The notes under the pieces are model-generated. The model was not told where the DNA came from. It made no database searches and worked only from the letters and a program-made list of their open reading frames with translations. Position numbers and translations under genes: made by a program. A DNA stretch of 64,000 nt from Pantoea sp. Eser (GTDB lineage: Bacteria; Pseudomonadota; Gammaproteobacteria; Enterobacterales; Enterobacteriaceae): assembly GCA_009830035.1 (NCBI GenBank), contig SZZY01000002.1, positions 248,001 through 312,000 of the forward strand, given 5' to 3'. Shown in pieces: positions 34,268 through 46,819 of the stretch (the stretch's first letter is position 1; the number at the start of each line of letters is the position of its first letter).

Positions 34268-35767
34268 ATGAAAAAGACCAACGTTGCCGTGGGCGTGATC
34301 ATCGCGCTGGGCGTAATCTGGACCGGCGCGGCATGGTTCACCGGCAAGCAGCTCGAAAATCACATGGACCAGCTGCTGCAGAACGCCAATACCCAGCTGA
34401 ATGCTTATGCCCCGAACAGCCGACTGAAGATCAGCTATCAGGATTATCAGCGCGGCGTCTTCAGCAGCAAAGCCAACCTGGTGATTCAGGCCAGCTCGCA
34501 GACTGAAGATAACGCCCTGCTGAAGCCGGGCCAGAGCGTGATTCTGAATGAAACCATCGATCACGGTCCGTTCCCGTTTGCGCAGCTGAAGCACTTTAAT
34601 CTGATCCCGAGCATGGCCTCGGTGCACAGCGAACTGGCCAACACCGATGCGGTGAAGAAGCTGTTTGAACTGACGCAAAACAAATCGCTGATCAATGCCG
34701 ATACCCGCATTGGCTACAGCGGCGCGACCGATACCGCGCTGCGTATTCTGCCGATCGACTATCAGAATGCGCAAACCGGCGAGCGTCTGGCGACCAATGG
34801 CGGCACGCTTAACGTCAGCGCCGACAATAAAGGCGATAAATTTTCGCTGGAAAGTGACGTTGATAGTCTGGCGCTGACCAGCAAAAATGAGATGGGTCAG
34901 CCAGTGCTGTTCACCATCAATGGCCTGAAGCTAAACGGTAATACCCACCTTACTCCGGAAGGCGTGCGGGTGGGCGATCAGTCGATCGATGTTGAGAAGG
35001 TCAACGCCAGCATTAACGGTCAGGATGCCCTGACGCTGCACAAGATGAAGGGTTCCTATTCATTCGACAACAGTGCCGGTAAGATCGGCGGCAACCTTGA
35101 TTACAAGGTCGACAGCGTTCGGCTGCGGAAACAGGATTTCGGTCAGGCCGCGCTGAACATGAAGCTGTCGCAGTTCGATGCGCAGGCGGTGAAAGCTTTC
35201 TCCGATCGCTACAACGCTCAGATGCAGGATCTCACCAGCCAGAAAGGTCTGGTGGACGATCCGATTCGCTACCAGGCGGGCGTCAACGCCATCCTGATGA
35301 GCAACCTGCCGGTTCTGCTGAAAGGATCGCCTTCGATCAGCATCGCCCCGCTGAGCTGGAAGAACGATAAAGGTGAAAGCACCTTTAATCTGACGGCCAA
35401 TTTTAACGATCCCGCTACCGTGACCGGCGAACCACAAACGCTGAAAGCGATGGTTTACCGGGTGCTGAAAACGCTGGATGCGAAACTGGTCATCAATATG
35501 CCGATGGCGACTGAAACCATGCACAAAGTGGGTCTGGCGGAAGGTTATCAGGCAGATGATGCGCAGAAGTTGGCCGATCAGCAGGTTAAAGGTCTGGCGG
35601 CGATGGGACAGATGTTCCGTCTGACCCAGCAGCAGGATAACAACATCGTCACCAGTCTGCAGTACGCTAACGGCCAGGTGAATATGAACGGCGACAAGAT
35701 GACGCTGGAGCAGTTTATGTCTCGCTATATGCTGGGTATGCCGACCAGCGAAGGCATGCCGCAGTAA
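34268..35767 (+). CDS. ydgA: YdgA, DUF945 periplasmic/membrane-anchored protein
   Basis: Intact 499 residues. An N-terminal membrane anchor NVAVGVIIALGVIWTGAAWF is followed by a long soluble domain (TGKQLENHMDQLLQNANTQL, GVFSSKANLVIQ, NETIDHGPFPFAQLK, LTPKGVRV-type repeats) and the end EQFMSRYMLGMP. This is the DUF945 family, with E. coli YdgA and YihF. Molecular function is not established; an envelope role is generally assumed. Context manA-ydgA-malI is as in E. coli. Start has AAGGATAAGGACG upstream. Confidence 0.92.
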   Translation: MKKTNVAVGVIIALGVIWTGAAWFTGKQLENHMDQLLQNANTQLNAYAPNSRLKISYQDYQRGVFSSKANLVIQASSQTEDNALLKPGQSVILNETIDHGPFPFAQLKHFNLIPSMASVHSELANTDAVKKLFELTQNKSLINADTRIGYSGATDTALRILPIDYQNAQTGERLATNGGTLNVSADNKGDKFSLESDVDSLALTSKNEMGQPVLFTINGLKLNGNTHLTPEGVRVGDQSIDVEKVNASINGQDALTLHKMKGSYSFDNSAGKIGGNLDYKVDSVRLRKQDFGQAALNMKLSQFDAQAVKAFSDRYNAQMQDLTSQKGLVDDPIRYQAGVNAILMSNLPVLLKGSPSISIAPLSWKNDKGESTFNLTANFNDPATVTGEPQTLKAMVYRVLKTLDAKLVINMPMATETMHKVGLAEGYQADDAQKLADQQVKGLAAMGQMFRLTQQQDNNIVTSLQYANGQVNMNGDKMTLEQFMSRYMLGMPTSEGMPQ

Positions 35768-35788
35768 CGGCTGATCCGTGATAACAAG

Positions 35789-35813
35789 GCGACCCCGGGT
35801 TGCCTTTTTTTAT
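35789..35813 (+). terminator. ydgA terminator
   Basis: AAGGCGAC-CCCGG-GTTGCCTT followed by TTTTT, 22 bp after the stop. Confidence 0.85.
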
Positions 35814-36816
35814 GCGGAACCGCGAATAATCAACTGCGGCGGCATAATCACATTCTGCCGTACGGCATCCGGCTGCGCCAGCCGTTGCAGGATGCGTTCA
35901 GCTGCCACGCGGCCAATCTCGCGCGCCGAACTGGTGACAACGGTCAGCGGCGGATCGGTCAGCTCAGCCTGCGGTTCGTCGCCAAACCCCATCAGCGCCA
36001 GCTGCTGTCCAATAGTAACTGTCGACCGCGCCGCGGGCGAACGTCCGGCCGGTGCGCAGCAGGCCAAAATAACAGCCCAGCGCGGTGGTGGTATTGTAGG
36101 CCAGTATCGCCGTCAGCCGGGGATGCTGTTGCAGCAGCTGGACCGCCGCCTCTTTTTGCGTATCGCCGCACTCAATAATCCACTCGGGCCGGAACGGCAA
36201 GCCATATTGTAGCGGCGTAGCGCAATAGCCGCCAAAACGTTCTGCCCGGGTTAACGAAGCGCTATGACCGCCCAGCCAAGCGATGCGCTGATGCCCCTGG
36301 CGGATCAGATATTCGGTGGAAAGACGCGCCACCTGGGCGTTATCCGGCCGGATCACATCCACCTCTTCCAGACTGCTGGCACTCGCGGCGCAGACCAGCG
36401 CAATGTTCAGCTCACGAGCGCGGGCCAGCCTTATCCGCCCCGCCGCCCAGCACCACGCCATCAACCCCCTGCGCCACCAGCGACTCAAAGCAGCGCTCTA
36501 GCTGCTGGCCCTGGCGACCGCTCTGGGTCAGAAACAGCAGCTTGCCCTGCTCTTCCAGCACGTCACTGAGACCGGCGGTCATTTCGGCGTAAAACGGCTG
36601 GCTGAGATCGCGGACGATCAGTCCAATCACCCCGCTTTCACCGCCGCGCAGCATGGTCGCCGAGCGGTTGCGCACAAAGCCCAGTTGCTCAATGGTCTGA
36701 TTAACCCGCGCCATGGTTTCGGCAGAAATCCGCCCTTTGCCGGAGAGCACCAGAGAGACGGTGGTGACCGAAACGCCTGCAGCGGCGGCCACATCATGGA
36801 TGGTAATTCTGCTCAT
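35810..36816 (-). pseudogene. malI: malI LacI-family repressor, frameshifted
   Basis: N-terminus MSRITIHDVAAAAGVSVTTV, SLVLSGKGRISAETMARVNQ is a perfect LacI-type DNA-binding domain with hinge; RGGESGVIGLIVRDLSQPFY starts the sugar-binding domain. A frame change near 36430 (GGGADKAGPRS) leads to LNIALVCAASASSLEEVDVI, STEYLIRQGHQRIAWLGGHS, another near 36030 leads to QLALMGFGDEPQAELTDPPL. Position and divergence from malY identify MalI, repressor of malXY. malX, the PTS transporter, is absent. Confidence 0.85.
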
Positions 36817-36849
36817 GCCGTATCTTTCGCTTTGCCATCCTGCACTTCA

Positions 36850-37847
36850 ATATCAAAACGCCGGGCCGCGAAGTGGAAAGTGCCAGTGCGCTGGCAGCAT
36901 GATGAATTTCTGTCGGCCTGCTGCCACTGGATGGCCAGCCGGTTCAGCTATCAGCCGTCGCCCGATTCGCTGGTTTATGGGCCGTCGGTGATCTAAATGG
37001 TGGAGCAGATAATCCGGCACTGGAGCGAGGTGGGCGATGAAGTGCTGATCCATACTCCGGCCTACGATGCGTTTTACGAAACCGTGCACGGCAACCAGCG
37101 GCAGGTGCTGGAAATGCCGTTGCAGCGGGAAGGCCGCGAATGGCGCTGTGATATGACCGCGCTGGCGGCAAAATCCTGTTGCTGTGTAGCCCGCACAATC
37201 CCACCGGCAAAGTCTGGACGGCTGCCGAGCTGCAGCAGATGGCTGAACTGTGCGAGCGTCAACACGTTCGGGTGATCAGTTATGAGATCCATATGGATAT
37301 GATGGTCGGCGATCGGCCACATACGCCGTGGGCCCGCGTGGCGACTGGGCGCTGTTTACCTCAGCATCGAAAAGCTTCAACCTGCCGGGGCTGACCGGTG
37401 CCTGGAGCATTATTTCGCAGCCAGGCGATCGGGCAGACTGGTTTCAGGCGCTTAAAAATGCCGACGGACTCTCCTCTCCGGCGGTGCTCGCCGTTGCCGC
37501 GGACATCGCCGCCTACCGGCACGGCGGCGCCGTGGCTTGACGCGCTGCGTGACTATCTGAGGGGTAATTTGATGCGGGTCGCCGACCGGCCTAACGCCGC
37601 GTTCCCGCAGCTTGACTGGCAGCCGCCTCAGGCGACCTATCTTGCCTGGATCGATCTTAATCCGCTCGGCATCACCGAACAGACGCTCCAGCAGGCGCTG
37701 ATCCAGTAACGCGTGGCGATTATGCCCGGCTCAACCTACGGCAGCACCGGCCAGGGTTTCCTGCGGCTCAACGTGGGCTGTCCGCGCAGTAAGGTCGAAG
37801 ACGGCGTCAGCCGGTTGATTGCCGCGATTCACGCCTCGTCCGCCTGA
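36850..37847 (+). pseudogene. malY: malY aminotransferase-fold beta-cystathionase, broken
   Basis: Segments in several frames match MalY: RWQHDEFLSACCHWMASRFS, SLVYGPSVI-stop-MVEQIIRHW, LIHTPAYDAFYETVHGNQRQ, LLCSPHNPTGKVWTAAELQQ, SYEIHMDMMVGD, ASKSFNLPGLTGAWSI, DGLSSPAVLAVAADIAA, YLAWIDLNPLGITEQTLQQA, then stop and VAIMPGSTYGSTGQGFLRLN. The first ~50 residues are lost. The PLP-lysine SKSFN segment is visible. At least five frameshifts and two stops. MalY is a PLP C-S lyase that also represses MalT. Confidence 0.85.
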
Positions 37848-37990
37848 ACCAAAGCCATTTGCTCGCCATCACCGGCCGGTTATGGGTAATTAAACAGCAT
37901 CCGGGCCGGTTGTTGCGCAAATAGCTGGCGCTGTTGCGCAAGATATTTTTATAATGTTATGCACTTTAGTTACCACTGAGCGAGTGCACC

Positions 37991-38993
37991 ATGATCGATA
38001 CCACCATTCCTCTTACCGATATTCATCGCCATCTCGATGGCAACGTCCGTGCACAAACCATTCTTGATTTAGGTCGCCAGTTTAATCTGGCCCTGCCCAC
38101 CACCACGCTGGATACCCTGCGTCCGCACGTGCAGGTGGGCGACAATGAGCCTGACCTAGTGAGCTTCCTGCAAAAACTCGACTGGAGCGTGAAGGTGCTG
38201 GGGCGACCTCGATGCCTGCCGCCGTATTGCGCTGGAAAATGTTGAAGATGCGGCTCGCGCTGGCATTAACTATAACTATGCGGAACTGCGCTTCTCGCCG
38301 GGCTATATGGCGATGAACCATCATCTGCCGATCGCCGGCGTGGTCGAAGCGGTGATTGATGGTGTCAGAGCCGGTTGCCAGTAGCACAATATCGACGTGC
38401 GGCTGATTGGCATCATGAGCCGGATCTTCGGCGAAGAGGCCTGCCTGGCTGAACTGGACGGCCTGCTGGCGCATCGCGATCACATCACCGCCGTCGATCT
38501 GGCGGGCGATGAACTTGGCTTCCCCGGCAGCGAGTTCCTGAGCCACTTTACCTAGGCACGCGATGCCGGTTTCCGGGTGACGGTGCATGCCGGTGAAGCT
38601 GCTGGGCCGGAGAGCATCTGGCAGGCGATTCGTGAGCTGGGTGCCGAGCGTATCGGCCACGACGTGAAGGCGATTGAAGATCGGGCGCTGATGGATTTCC
38701 TTGCAGAGCGCCACATCGGGATTGAATCCTGCCTGACCTCCAACATTCAGACCAGCACCGTGGCGTCACTGGCGCAGCATCCGCTGAAAGCCTTCCTTGA
38801 GCACGGCATTCTGGCAACGTTGAATACCGACGATCCGGCGGTTCAGGGCATTGAGCTGGCGCATGAGTATAACCATGACGCCCCGGCGGCGGGACTGAGC
38901 CCGGCGCAAATCCGTCAGGCGCAGCTAAATGGTCTGACCATCGCGTTTCTCAGCGACGCCGAGAAAGCCGCGATTCGCGCCCGCGTGCAGTAA
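37991..38993 (+). pseudogene. add: add adenosine deaminase, one frameshift and two stops
   Basis: [20 protein letters not shown] (zinc HxH), then a frame change near 38200 into [43 protein letters not shown] at 38383-38385, [23 protein letters not shown] at 38554-38556, [66 protein letters not shown], to the normal C-terminus. All catalytic motifs survive (H in VHAGEA, D in NTDDP), so decay is recent. Adenosine deaminase converts adenosine to inosine in purine salvage. Confidence 0.93.
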
Positions 38994-39009
38994 GGCTGTA
39001 GCTTCAGCA

Positions 39010-39041
39010 AAAAAACGGGCCGGTTATCCGGCCCGTTTTGC
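39010..39041 (+). terminator. add terminator
   Basis: AACGGGCCGG-TTAT-CCGGCCCGTT with flanking A and T runs; also usable for the convergent ydgJ gene. Confidence 0.9.
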
Positions 39042-39073
39042 GTCTGTCACGCGGGAGCTGACTGCAGGAGCTA

Positions 39074-40120
39074 TCAGACGCGTTTCAGCGACAGCGTCTG
39101 GCGTTTCTCGGCGGAATGCAGTCCGAGTTCAATCAGCTCCATTACCTGAATCGCTTCTTCTGCCGTCACCGGATTACTGCCGCGACCGGCAATCGTATCA
39201 CGAATGCCCGCATAGTAAGCCGGATAGTTACCCGGCTGCGTCAGCTGGCTGGTTTCGGTCAGTGAATCGCCGTCGACCAGCGTCAGGGTGCCATCACGCA
39301 TGTCGTAGCCCCAGTCTTCCTGCGGCGGGAAATCACCGGATTTCAGGCGATCTTCCTGTGGATCGAGACCATATTTGACGTAGCTGCCGCAGGTGCCGTG
39401 CACGGTGTAACGCGGCGACTCGGCGGCCACCAACATGCTGGCGTGCAGCACCACGCGGCGCTGCGGATAGGTCAGCGTCGCGTGGAAGTAGTCGGTGGTT
39501 TGCGCGCCCGGCCGCATCTCGGCCAGATCGACGTTAATCGCCACCGGCGGGCCAAACAGCTGCAGTGCCTGATCCAGCAGATGCGGTCCCAGGTCATACC
39601 AGATACCACTGCCGGCGCCTTTCATTTCACGCCAGCGCTGACGCACTTCCAGCCGGAAGCGGTCGAAGTGCGACTCGAAATAGCGGACTTCACCCAGCGT
39701 ACCGGCTTCGATCAGCGATTTCAGCGTCAGGAAATCACTGTCCCAGCGACGGTTATGGAACACCGATAACAGCAGCCCTTTCGCTTTGGCTAAGGCATCC
39801 AGCTCGTGCGCCTGTGACAACGTCACGGTAAACGGTTTATCGACCACCACATGTTTACCGGCATTCAGCGCCGCTTTGGCCATCGGAAAGTGGGTATCGT
39901 TGGGGGTAGGAATAACAATCAATTGCAGAGACGGGTCGTCCAGCAGAGCCTGAGGATCAGCCACTACCTGAACGGCAGGCCAGTCGGCGTGGACTTTGCT
40001 GGCATCGCTACTGGAAATAGCAGCCAGCTCAACGTCCGGGGTGCCCGCAATCAGCGGGGCATGAAACGTTTTGCTGGCAAAACCGTATCCGATTAGGCCA
40101 ACACGCAGTTTATCGCTCAT
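39074..40120 (-). CDS. ydgJ: YdgJ, Gfo/Idh/MocA-family oxidoreductase
   Basis: Intact 348 residues. Rossmann domain with LRVGLIGYGFASKTFHAPLI (GYG.A.K), then VVIPTPNDTHFPMAKAALNA-type text, and the catalytic-lysine motif HVVVDKPFTVTLSQAHELD; the C-terminal domain has WREMKGAGSGIWYDLGPHLLD, with the DLGPHLLDQ His typical of the family. It is an NAD(P)-dependent dehydrogenase of unknown, probably sugar-like, substrate. Position after add is as in E. coli. Confidence 0.93.
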   Translation of the reverse strand: MSDKLRVGLIGYGFASKTFHAPLIAGTPDVELAAISSSDASKVHADWPAVQVVADPQALLDDPSLQLIVIPTPNDTHFPMAKAALNAGKHVVVDKPFTVTLSQAHELDALAKAKGLLLSVFHNRRWDSDFLTLKSLIEAGTLGEVRYFESHFDRFRLEVRQRWREMKGAGSGIWYDLGPHLLDQALQLFGPPVAINVDLAEMRPGAQTTDYFHATLTYPQRRVVLHASMLVAAESPRYTVHGTCGSYVKYGLDPQEDRLKSGDFPPQEDWGYDMRDGTLTLVDGDSLTETSQLTQPGNYPAYYAGIRDTIAGRGSNPVTAEEAIQVMELIELGLHSAEKRQTLSLKRV

Positions 40121-40135
40121 TTTAATTCCTCTTAA

Positions 40136-40279
40136 AGCCTATCCCAGTAGTCGTAATTGTTGCAGACAGTCTGGACTCGGACAGCGCGGAATAACCGGAG
40201 CGTACACCCCTAGTACGTGAGGATTGTGAGCACTGCCTAGGTTCAGACTGACAAATAAAATAGCCTAATGGGATAGGCT
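40136..40279. repeat. 144-bp inverted-repeat (MITE-like or structured) element
   Basis: Perfect 11-bp terminal inverted repeats AGCCTATCCCA and TGGGATAGGCT bound the segment. Inner arms CAGTCTGGAC and GTTCAGACTG pair again and a central CGTAC...GTACG can close the fold. No coding potential. It lies exactly where the conserved ydgJ-cnu order is interrupted by the sugar island, in front of ydgJ. Confidence 0.8.
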
Positions 40280-40375
40280 CTTAGTTGCTAACCTGTTTGA
40301 TTTAAGACTATTAACCAGGCCAGGACAAGGAGGAATTTCCCGAAAAAACTAAGAGATAGTAATCTGTGTCATCGG

Positions 40376-40575
40376 CTAGGCGGTTTGCGCCGCCAGGTTG
40401 TCGTGTGCGTCCTGATTGCGGCGACGGAAGTCACTCGGGCTGACACCGACCCGCTGATCTTCGCGCCAGCGCAGCAGGTTAACCCCCATCTGTTCGCGGA
40501 ACAGATGCGCCAGCCGCAACGGTGACAGGCAGACATGGCGCGCCATCTGCCGACGCCTGATGCGTCCGCGTGTTA
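40376..40575 (-). pseudogene. araC: araC arabinose regulator, C-terminal scrap
   Basis: Minus strand [46 protein letters not shown], stop. The [13 protein letters not shown]...G...L.WREDQR text is AraC's first HTH; the second HTH between REDQR and VSPSDFR is deleted, and the N-terminal arabinose-binding half is missing. The arabinose regulon has lost its activator. Confidence 0.85.
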
Positions 40576-40588
40576 ACTGCTCGCCAAA

Positions 40589-41465
40589 TCAGGCTTTATG
40601 TTTTTGTTTGTAGCGGTCAAATATCACCGCTGCTAACAGTATCAGACCGCGCACCACATACTGTGAGAATGGCGAGATATTCAATAAATTCATCGCATTC
40701 TCAACGGTTCCCAGAATCAGTACCATCGGCTGACCGCTGGTCATGCGTGAGGCCAGAATGATGCCCGCCGCGGCCGAGACCAGACCGGAGAGGATAAAAG
40801 ATAATGATCCGGGTCCGCACCACCGGCACCCCGGCCAGTCGCGCTGCTTCTTCATTACCGCCAATCGCCAGCGTATTACGGCCAAAGGTGGTTTTGTTCA
40901 GCAGGAAGCCGAAGATCAGCATGGTGGCAATGGTCAGCAAGATGGGCGCAGGGACACCCAGCCAGTTGGCAAACCCGAGTGCGAAGAAGCGTTCATCTTC
41001 GATACCAACCGCTTTACCGTCGGAGAAGATGTAGGCCAGCCCGCGCACGATCTGCATGGTCGCCAGGGTGGTGATCAACGCATTGATCTTCAGCCGGGCG
41101 ATGACAAAGCCGGTGAGCATGCCGAGCACCAGACCGGCTGCCACGCCAATCCAAAGGCTTTCGGTCATGTTGATCACCACCGCCGTGACCACGCCGGCAC
41201 AGGCGATGACCGACGCGACCGACAGGTCAAAATCGCCGGATGCCAGGCAGAACAGCATGCCGCAGGCGACCATGCCGGACATCGACATTGCCAGCCCGAG
41301 GCCTTTCATATTGATAAATGAACCGAAGTTCGGCACAAACACCGCACAGGCAATAAACAGCAGCGCAAACACCACCAGCATGCCGAAATTGTCCCAGATG
41401 CGACCAAACTGCAGGCCGCTGCGTGACACTGGCGGCGGCGTATTTGAGGTCGTGGATGAAGCCAT
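40589..41465 (-). pseudogene. araH: araH L-arabinose ABC permease, frameshifted
   Basis: RIWDNFGMLVVFALLFIACA, GLGLAMSMSGMVACGMLFCL, ASGDFDLSVASVIACAGVVT and GRNTLAIGGNEEAARLAGVP are the BPD_transp_2 permease AraH. A frame change near 40795 moves it to LSGLVSAAAGIILASRMTSG and AVIFDRYKQKHKA at the normal end. Only one indel is visible. AraH forms the membrane channel of AraFGH. Confidence 0.9.
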
Positions 41466-41477
41466 GTTGCTCTCCTG

Positions 41478-42666
41478 TCAGGCCACGGCGGCCGCTTGTG
41501 TGGTTTTTGGCATTGCCAGGCTCAGCGTCTGCTGCTCCGTGGCGTCGTCATGCAGCACTTCACCGGCAATCGCCCCTTCACGCATCACCACGATGCGATC
41601 GGCAAGGCCCATCACTTCCGGCAGGTCGCTGGAGGTGAACAGTACCGCGATGCCGTCGTTGGCCAGTTGGTAAATCAGGTTATAAATTTCGTGTTTAGCC
41701 CCGACATCAATGCCACGCGTCGGCTCATCCAGCAGGATCACCTTTATCTCTTCGGATAACCAGCGGCCGAGAATCGCCTTCTGCTGGTTGCCGCCGGAGA
41801 GGTTCATGATCAGCTGTTCTGCCCCCGGCGTTTTGATGTTGAGCGAACGAATATGGCTGTCGGCGTTGCGGCTTTCCCAGTCGTTTTTGATCAGGCAGCC
41901 CGCGGTAAGGTTGTGACGCCGGGCGCTGATGTTGATGTTGTCGCGCACCGAGTGCACCGGAATGATGCCTTCAGCTTTACGAGCTTCCGGGCACAGCATA
42001 GTGCCGGCGCGGATGGCGTCGATCGGTTTGCGCAGCGGCAGCGGTTTGCCATCCAGCAGCACCCAGCCGCCGCGCAGGCGCGTGCCACCGAACAGCCCTT
42101 TCAGCAGTTCGCTGCGTCCGGCGCCGACCAGGCCAAACAGTCCGACAATCTCGCCAGCGTGGACCTTGAGCGAAATCGGCGTACGCACCCCCTTAGCTTC
42201 CACCTGGTCCAGCTCAAGGCGCACCGCGCCTTTTTCACGCGGTGAATAACCGTAGATGTCGCCGAGGTTGCGGCCCACCATCGCCTGCACCAGATCGTCA
42301 TGATGGGTGTTGGCCATGTCGGTAAAGGTGCGGACATAGCGGCCATCTTTGAACACCGTGATGGCGTCGCTGAGGGCAAAAATTTCTTCCATCCGGTGTG
42401 ACACGTACAGCACCACCCCGGCATCCAGCGCATCGGTGGTGTGCTGGAAGTTAACCGGCTGGCCTTTAATCCGAATCTCGCTACCGCTCGGCTGGTAGCT
42501 GCAGCTGAGAATTTTCAGCAGTGTCGATTTGCCCGCGCCGTTCTCGCCCATTAAGGCGTGGACTTCACCGCTGCGGCAGTCGAAAGAGATATCCTGCAGC
42601 GCTTTCACGCCAGGAAAGGTTTTACTGATGCCATGAAACGACAGAAATGCTGAAATCAGTGTTCAT
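41478..42666 (-). pseudogene. araG: araG L-arabinose ABC ATPase, internal deletion and 5' frameshift
   Basis: [18 protein letters not shown] is Walker A of the first cassette. The sequence jumps from TTDALDAGV to [20 protein letters not shown], removing ~110 residues including the first signature and Walker B. The second cassette is complete ([53 protein letters not shown]). The ATG at 42666 is out of frame with [20 protein letters not shown]. AraG powers arabinose import; this form cannot work. Confidence 0.9.
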
Positions 42667-42796
42667 TTTTATCCTCACTATTTCGCGCCGCCTGGCCGCG
42701 CCGGACGTTGATGCCCAGCGGCAGTCTGGCAGCACGAAATACACGGGCTGACTAAATCGTAACGCCGTTGTGTTCAGACACCGGCAGGAGCAGGCC

Positions 42797-43780
42797 TTAC
42801 ATCAGCCCTTTCTTCGCCAGTTCGGTTTTGAAGTTGTCGCGGGTGATTAACACCACGTCGGTGACTTCGGTGAATTTTGGTGGCTCTTCGCCTTTGCTGA
42901 CCCAGTTGTAGAGCATCTGGCTGCTTTTATAGCCGTGAACGTCCGGGCTCGGCAGCAGGGAACCGTAGAAAACGGTCGCTTTGTCTTTTGACAATTCGCT
43001 GATTGCATCGACGCCGTTGATGCCGATACCGATAACGTCAGCCGCTTTAAAGCCCTGACCTTCGGTGGCGCGCACGCCGCCCAGCACGGTGTTGTCGTTC
43101 ATGCCGACAATCAGCCAGTGTTTGACTTCAGGATGCTGTACCAGCAGTGAGTTACCGGCATCAAACGCGCCCGGAATATCATTCGATTTTGTCGGCACCT
43201 GATAAATCTGCGCGGCCGGGAAGCCAGCCGCTTTGATCGCCTCCATTGAGCCGCCGGTGCGACGACGCGCGGTGTCCAGCTCATTCGCAGTAATTGCCAT
43301 TACGCCAGTGGTTTTCACATCCCAGCCGCGTTTCTGCATCTCTTTGTAGAGTTCCTGACCCTGACGCTCGCCAATTTTGGTGGCCGCCATCATCACCAGT
43401 GGAACGGTATCCATCGGCTTGCCTTTGGCGGTTACTAACTGATCGTCCACCGCAATCACCTTCAGACCATAGCCACGCGCTTTGGCCATGATCGCTGAGC
43501 CGAGCTTAGGATCGGGCGTACAGATGACGAAGCCTTTGGCGCCGTTAGCGGCCAGGCCGTCGATGGCGTTGAAGGTTTTCTCACCATCAGGAACGGCAAT
43601 CTTAATCACGTCAAAACCCAAATCCTTGCGGGCTTTATCGGCGAACTTCCACTCGGTCTGGAACCAGGGTTCCTCCGGTTGCTTGACTAAAAAACCGAGC
43701 TTCATGGTCTCGGCGATAGCGGATTATGACATAACCGCTGCCAGGCCGATGGCCGCGAACGCTTTAGTGAATTTATGCAT
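42797..43780 (-). pseudogene. araF: araF L-arabinose-binding protein, stop in the signal peptide
   Basis: ATG 43780 gives MHKFTKAFAAIGLAAVMS then TAA, then SAIAETMKLGFLVKQPEEPW and a complete mature protein to ELAKKGLM. The only lesion seen is this stop (CAA to TAA would explain it). Initiation at the internal ATG of ETMKLGF would give a cytoplasmic protein without export. AraF captures arabinose in the periplasm. This is the first gene of the araFGH operon. Confidence 0.92.
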
Positions 43781-44107
43781 GATGCTCTCCGGTGCCAGGT
43801 TGTTTTTCACTGCTAATAACGAATCGGTGTAAACGCTACCAGTGTTTTCTCATTTGTAGGTACAGGCATAAATCAGTGCGTTATAGTGCTATGTGCTGAA
43901 AGCCTGTTCAGACGCTGGCCTAATTTTAGCCGGAATAGCGAAGAAAAATGTAGAGCGGTATCACGTCTTAAAATCACGGCAGAGTGGTCCATATATTCAG
44001 CAAATTTAACCGGACATTAACTTTTGCAATGGATCACAAAATCACTGCCGATGACAGAAAAGTGCATATTGTCAGCCAGCCATGACTAACCGTTCTGGCG
44101 CGCCGGT
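43781..44107. promoter_or_regulatory. Divergent araF/araB control region
   Basis: Non-coding AT-rich region between the two ara transcription units. TCCATA at 43988-43993 is the hallmark of AraC half-sites, and TTTGC-N6-TCACA (44023-44038) resembles a weak CRP site. Both are expected in ara promoters; they are judged by eye only. Confidence 0.45.
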
Positions 44108-45292
<1,185 letters not shown>

Positions 45293-45305
45293 AAGGAGTG
45301 GATTT

Positions 45306-46759
45306 ATGCAACAGTTAAACAGCTACAGCGTGTGGTTTGTGATTGGCACGCAGCACCTCTACGGGACGGAGACGTTACGCCAGGTCGAACAGCATGCGCG
45401 TCAGGTGGTCGAGGGATTAAATCAGGCTGGCCTGCCGCTGCAGCTGGAGCTGGAGCTGAAACTGCTAGTGAAATCACCGGATGAAGCACTGACGCTGTGC
45501 CGCGACGCGAATCATGACACCCGCTGCGTCGGCATCATTACCTGGCTGCACACCTTTTCACCGGCCAAAATGTGGATTGGCGGCCTGAGTGTGCTGAATA
45601 AACCGCTGCTGCAATTCCATACCCAGTTCAATGCTGAAATTCCGTGGGACAGCATGGACATGGACTTTATGAACCTGAACCAGACCGCACACGGCGGCCG
45701 TGAGCTTGGTTTTATCGGCGCGCGCATGGGGCTGTAACACAGCGTGGTCACCGGTCACTGGCAGGACGGGGCCAGCCAGCAGCTTAAAGTGGCGCGCTTT
45801 GGCGATAACATGCGTGAAGTGGCGGTTACCGAAGGGGATAAATCGCGGCGCAGATTCAGTTCGGTTATGCGGTCAACGGCTGGGGCGTCGGCGATCTGGT
45901 TGAGGTGATCAATCAGGTCAGTGATGGCGACGTCAATGCGCTGATCGATGAGTACGAGAGCCTCTATCGCTTTACCGATGTGGCAGCCCCGGGCGGCGAA
46001 AAACGGCAGAACGTACTGGATGCAGCGCGTATCGAGCTGGGCCTGAAGCGTTTTCTGGAAGCGGAAGGCTGTCAGGCGTTTACTACTAACTTCCAGACGC
46101 TGCACGGCATGACGCAGTTGCCGGGACTGGCGGTACAACGTCTGATGGGTCAGGGCTATGGCTTTGCCGGTGAAGGCGACTGGAAAACCGCAGCGCTGTT
46201 ACGCATTTTCAAAGTGCTGGCGGGCGATCGCCCTGGCGGCACCTCGTTTGTGGAAGATTACACCTACCATTTCTCTCCGGGTAACGATCTGGTGCTCGGC
46301 TCTCACATGCTGGAAGTCTGCCCCTCCATCGCCATTGAAGAGAAGCAGTTGATCGATGTGCTGTTCCTTGGCATCGGTGACAAAGCCGATCCGGCCCGCA
46401 TGATCTTCTCAACGCCGGCCGGGCATGCCATTAACGCCAGCGTGATCGATATGGGCGATCGTTTCCGCCTGCTGGTTAACGTGGTTGATGCGATTGAACA
46501 GCCGAAGCCGCTGCCGAAGCTGCCGGTCGCCCGCGCCTTGTGGTGTGCCCAGCCGTCGCTGGCCACCGCTTCCGAAGCCTGGATTCTGGGCGGCGGCGCG
46601 CACCATACGGTGTTCAGCCAGGCGCTGGACCCCGACGATATGTATCTGTACGGCGAGATGAACGACATCGAAGCGCTGGTGATTGACGAGCATACCCGAC
46701 TGCCCGCCTTCAAAGATGCACTGCGCTGGAATCAAGCGTACTATCGGCTGAAACGTTAA
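45306..46759 (+). pseudogene. araA: araA L-arabinose isomerase, stop, deletion and frameshift
   Basis: [20 protein letters not shown] to [13 protein letters not shown] then TAA at 45735-45737, then [20 protein letters not shown] (about 20 residues missing), frame change near 45838, and a long intact remainder [77 protein letters not shown] to YRLKR. Metal ligands (E, H in [10 protein letters not shown] and [10 protein letters not shown]) survive. It follows araB directly with AAAGGAG upstream of ATG. araD is not present. Confidence 0.93.
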
Positions 46760-46819
46760 TTACTCAGCTGTGGCAGCGCTGTTCATTTTAACCATTAGCA
46801 GCGCGCTAAAATCAATGAA

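Noticed and set aside
40743..41673. Long plus-strand frames over araH and araG
   Set aside because: Shadows of the real minus-strand genes.
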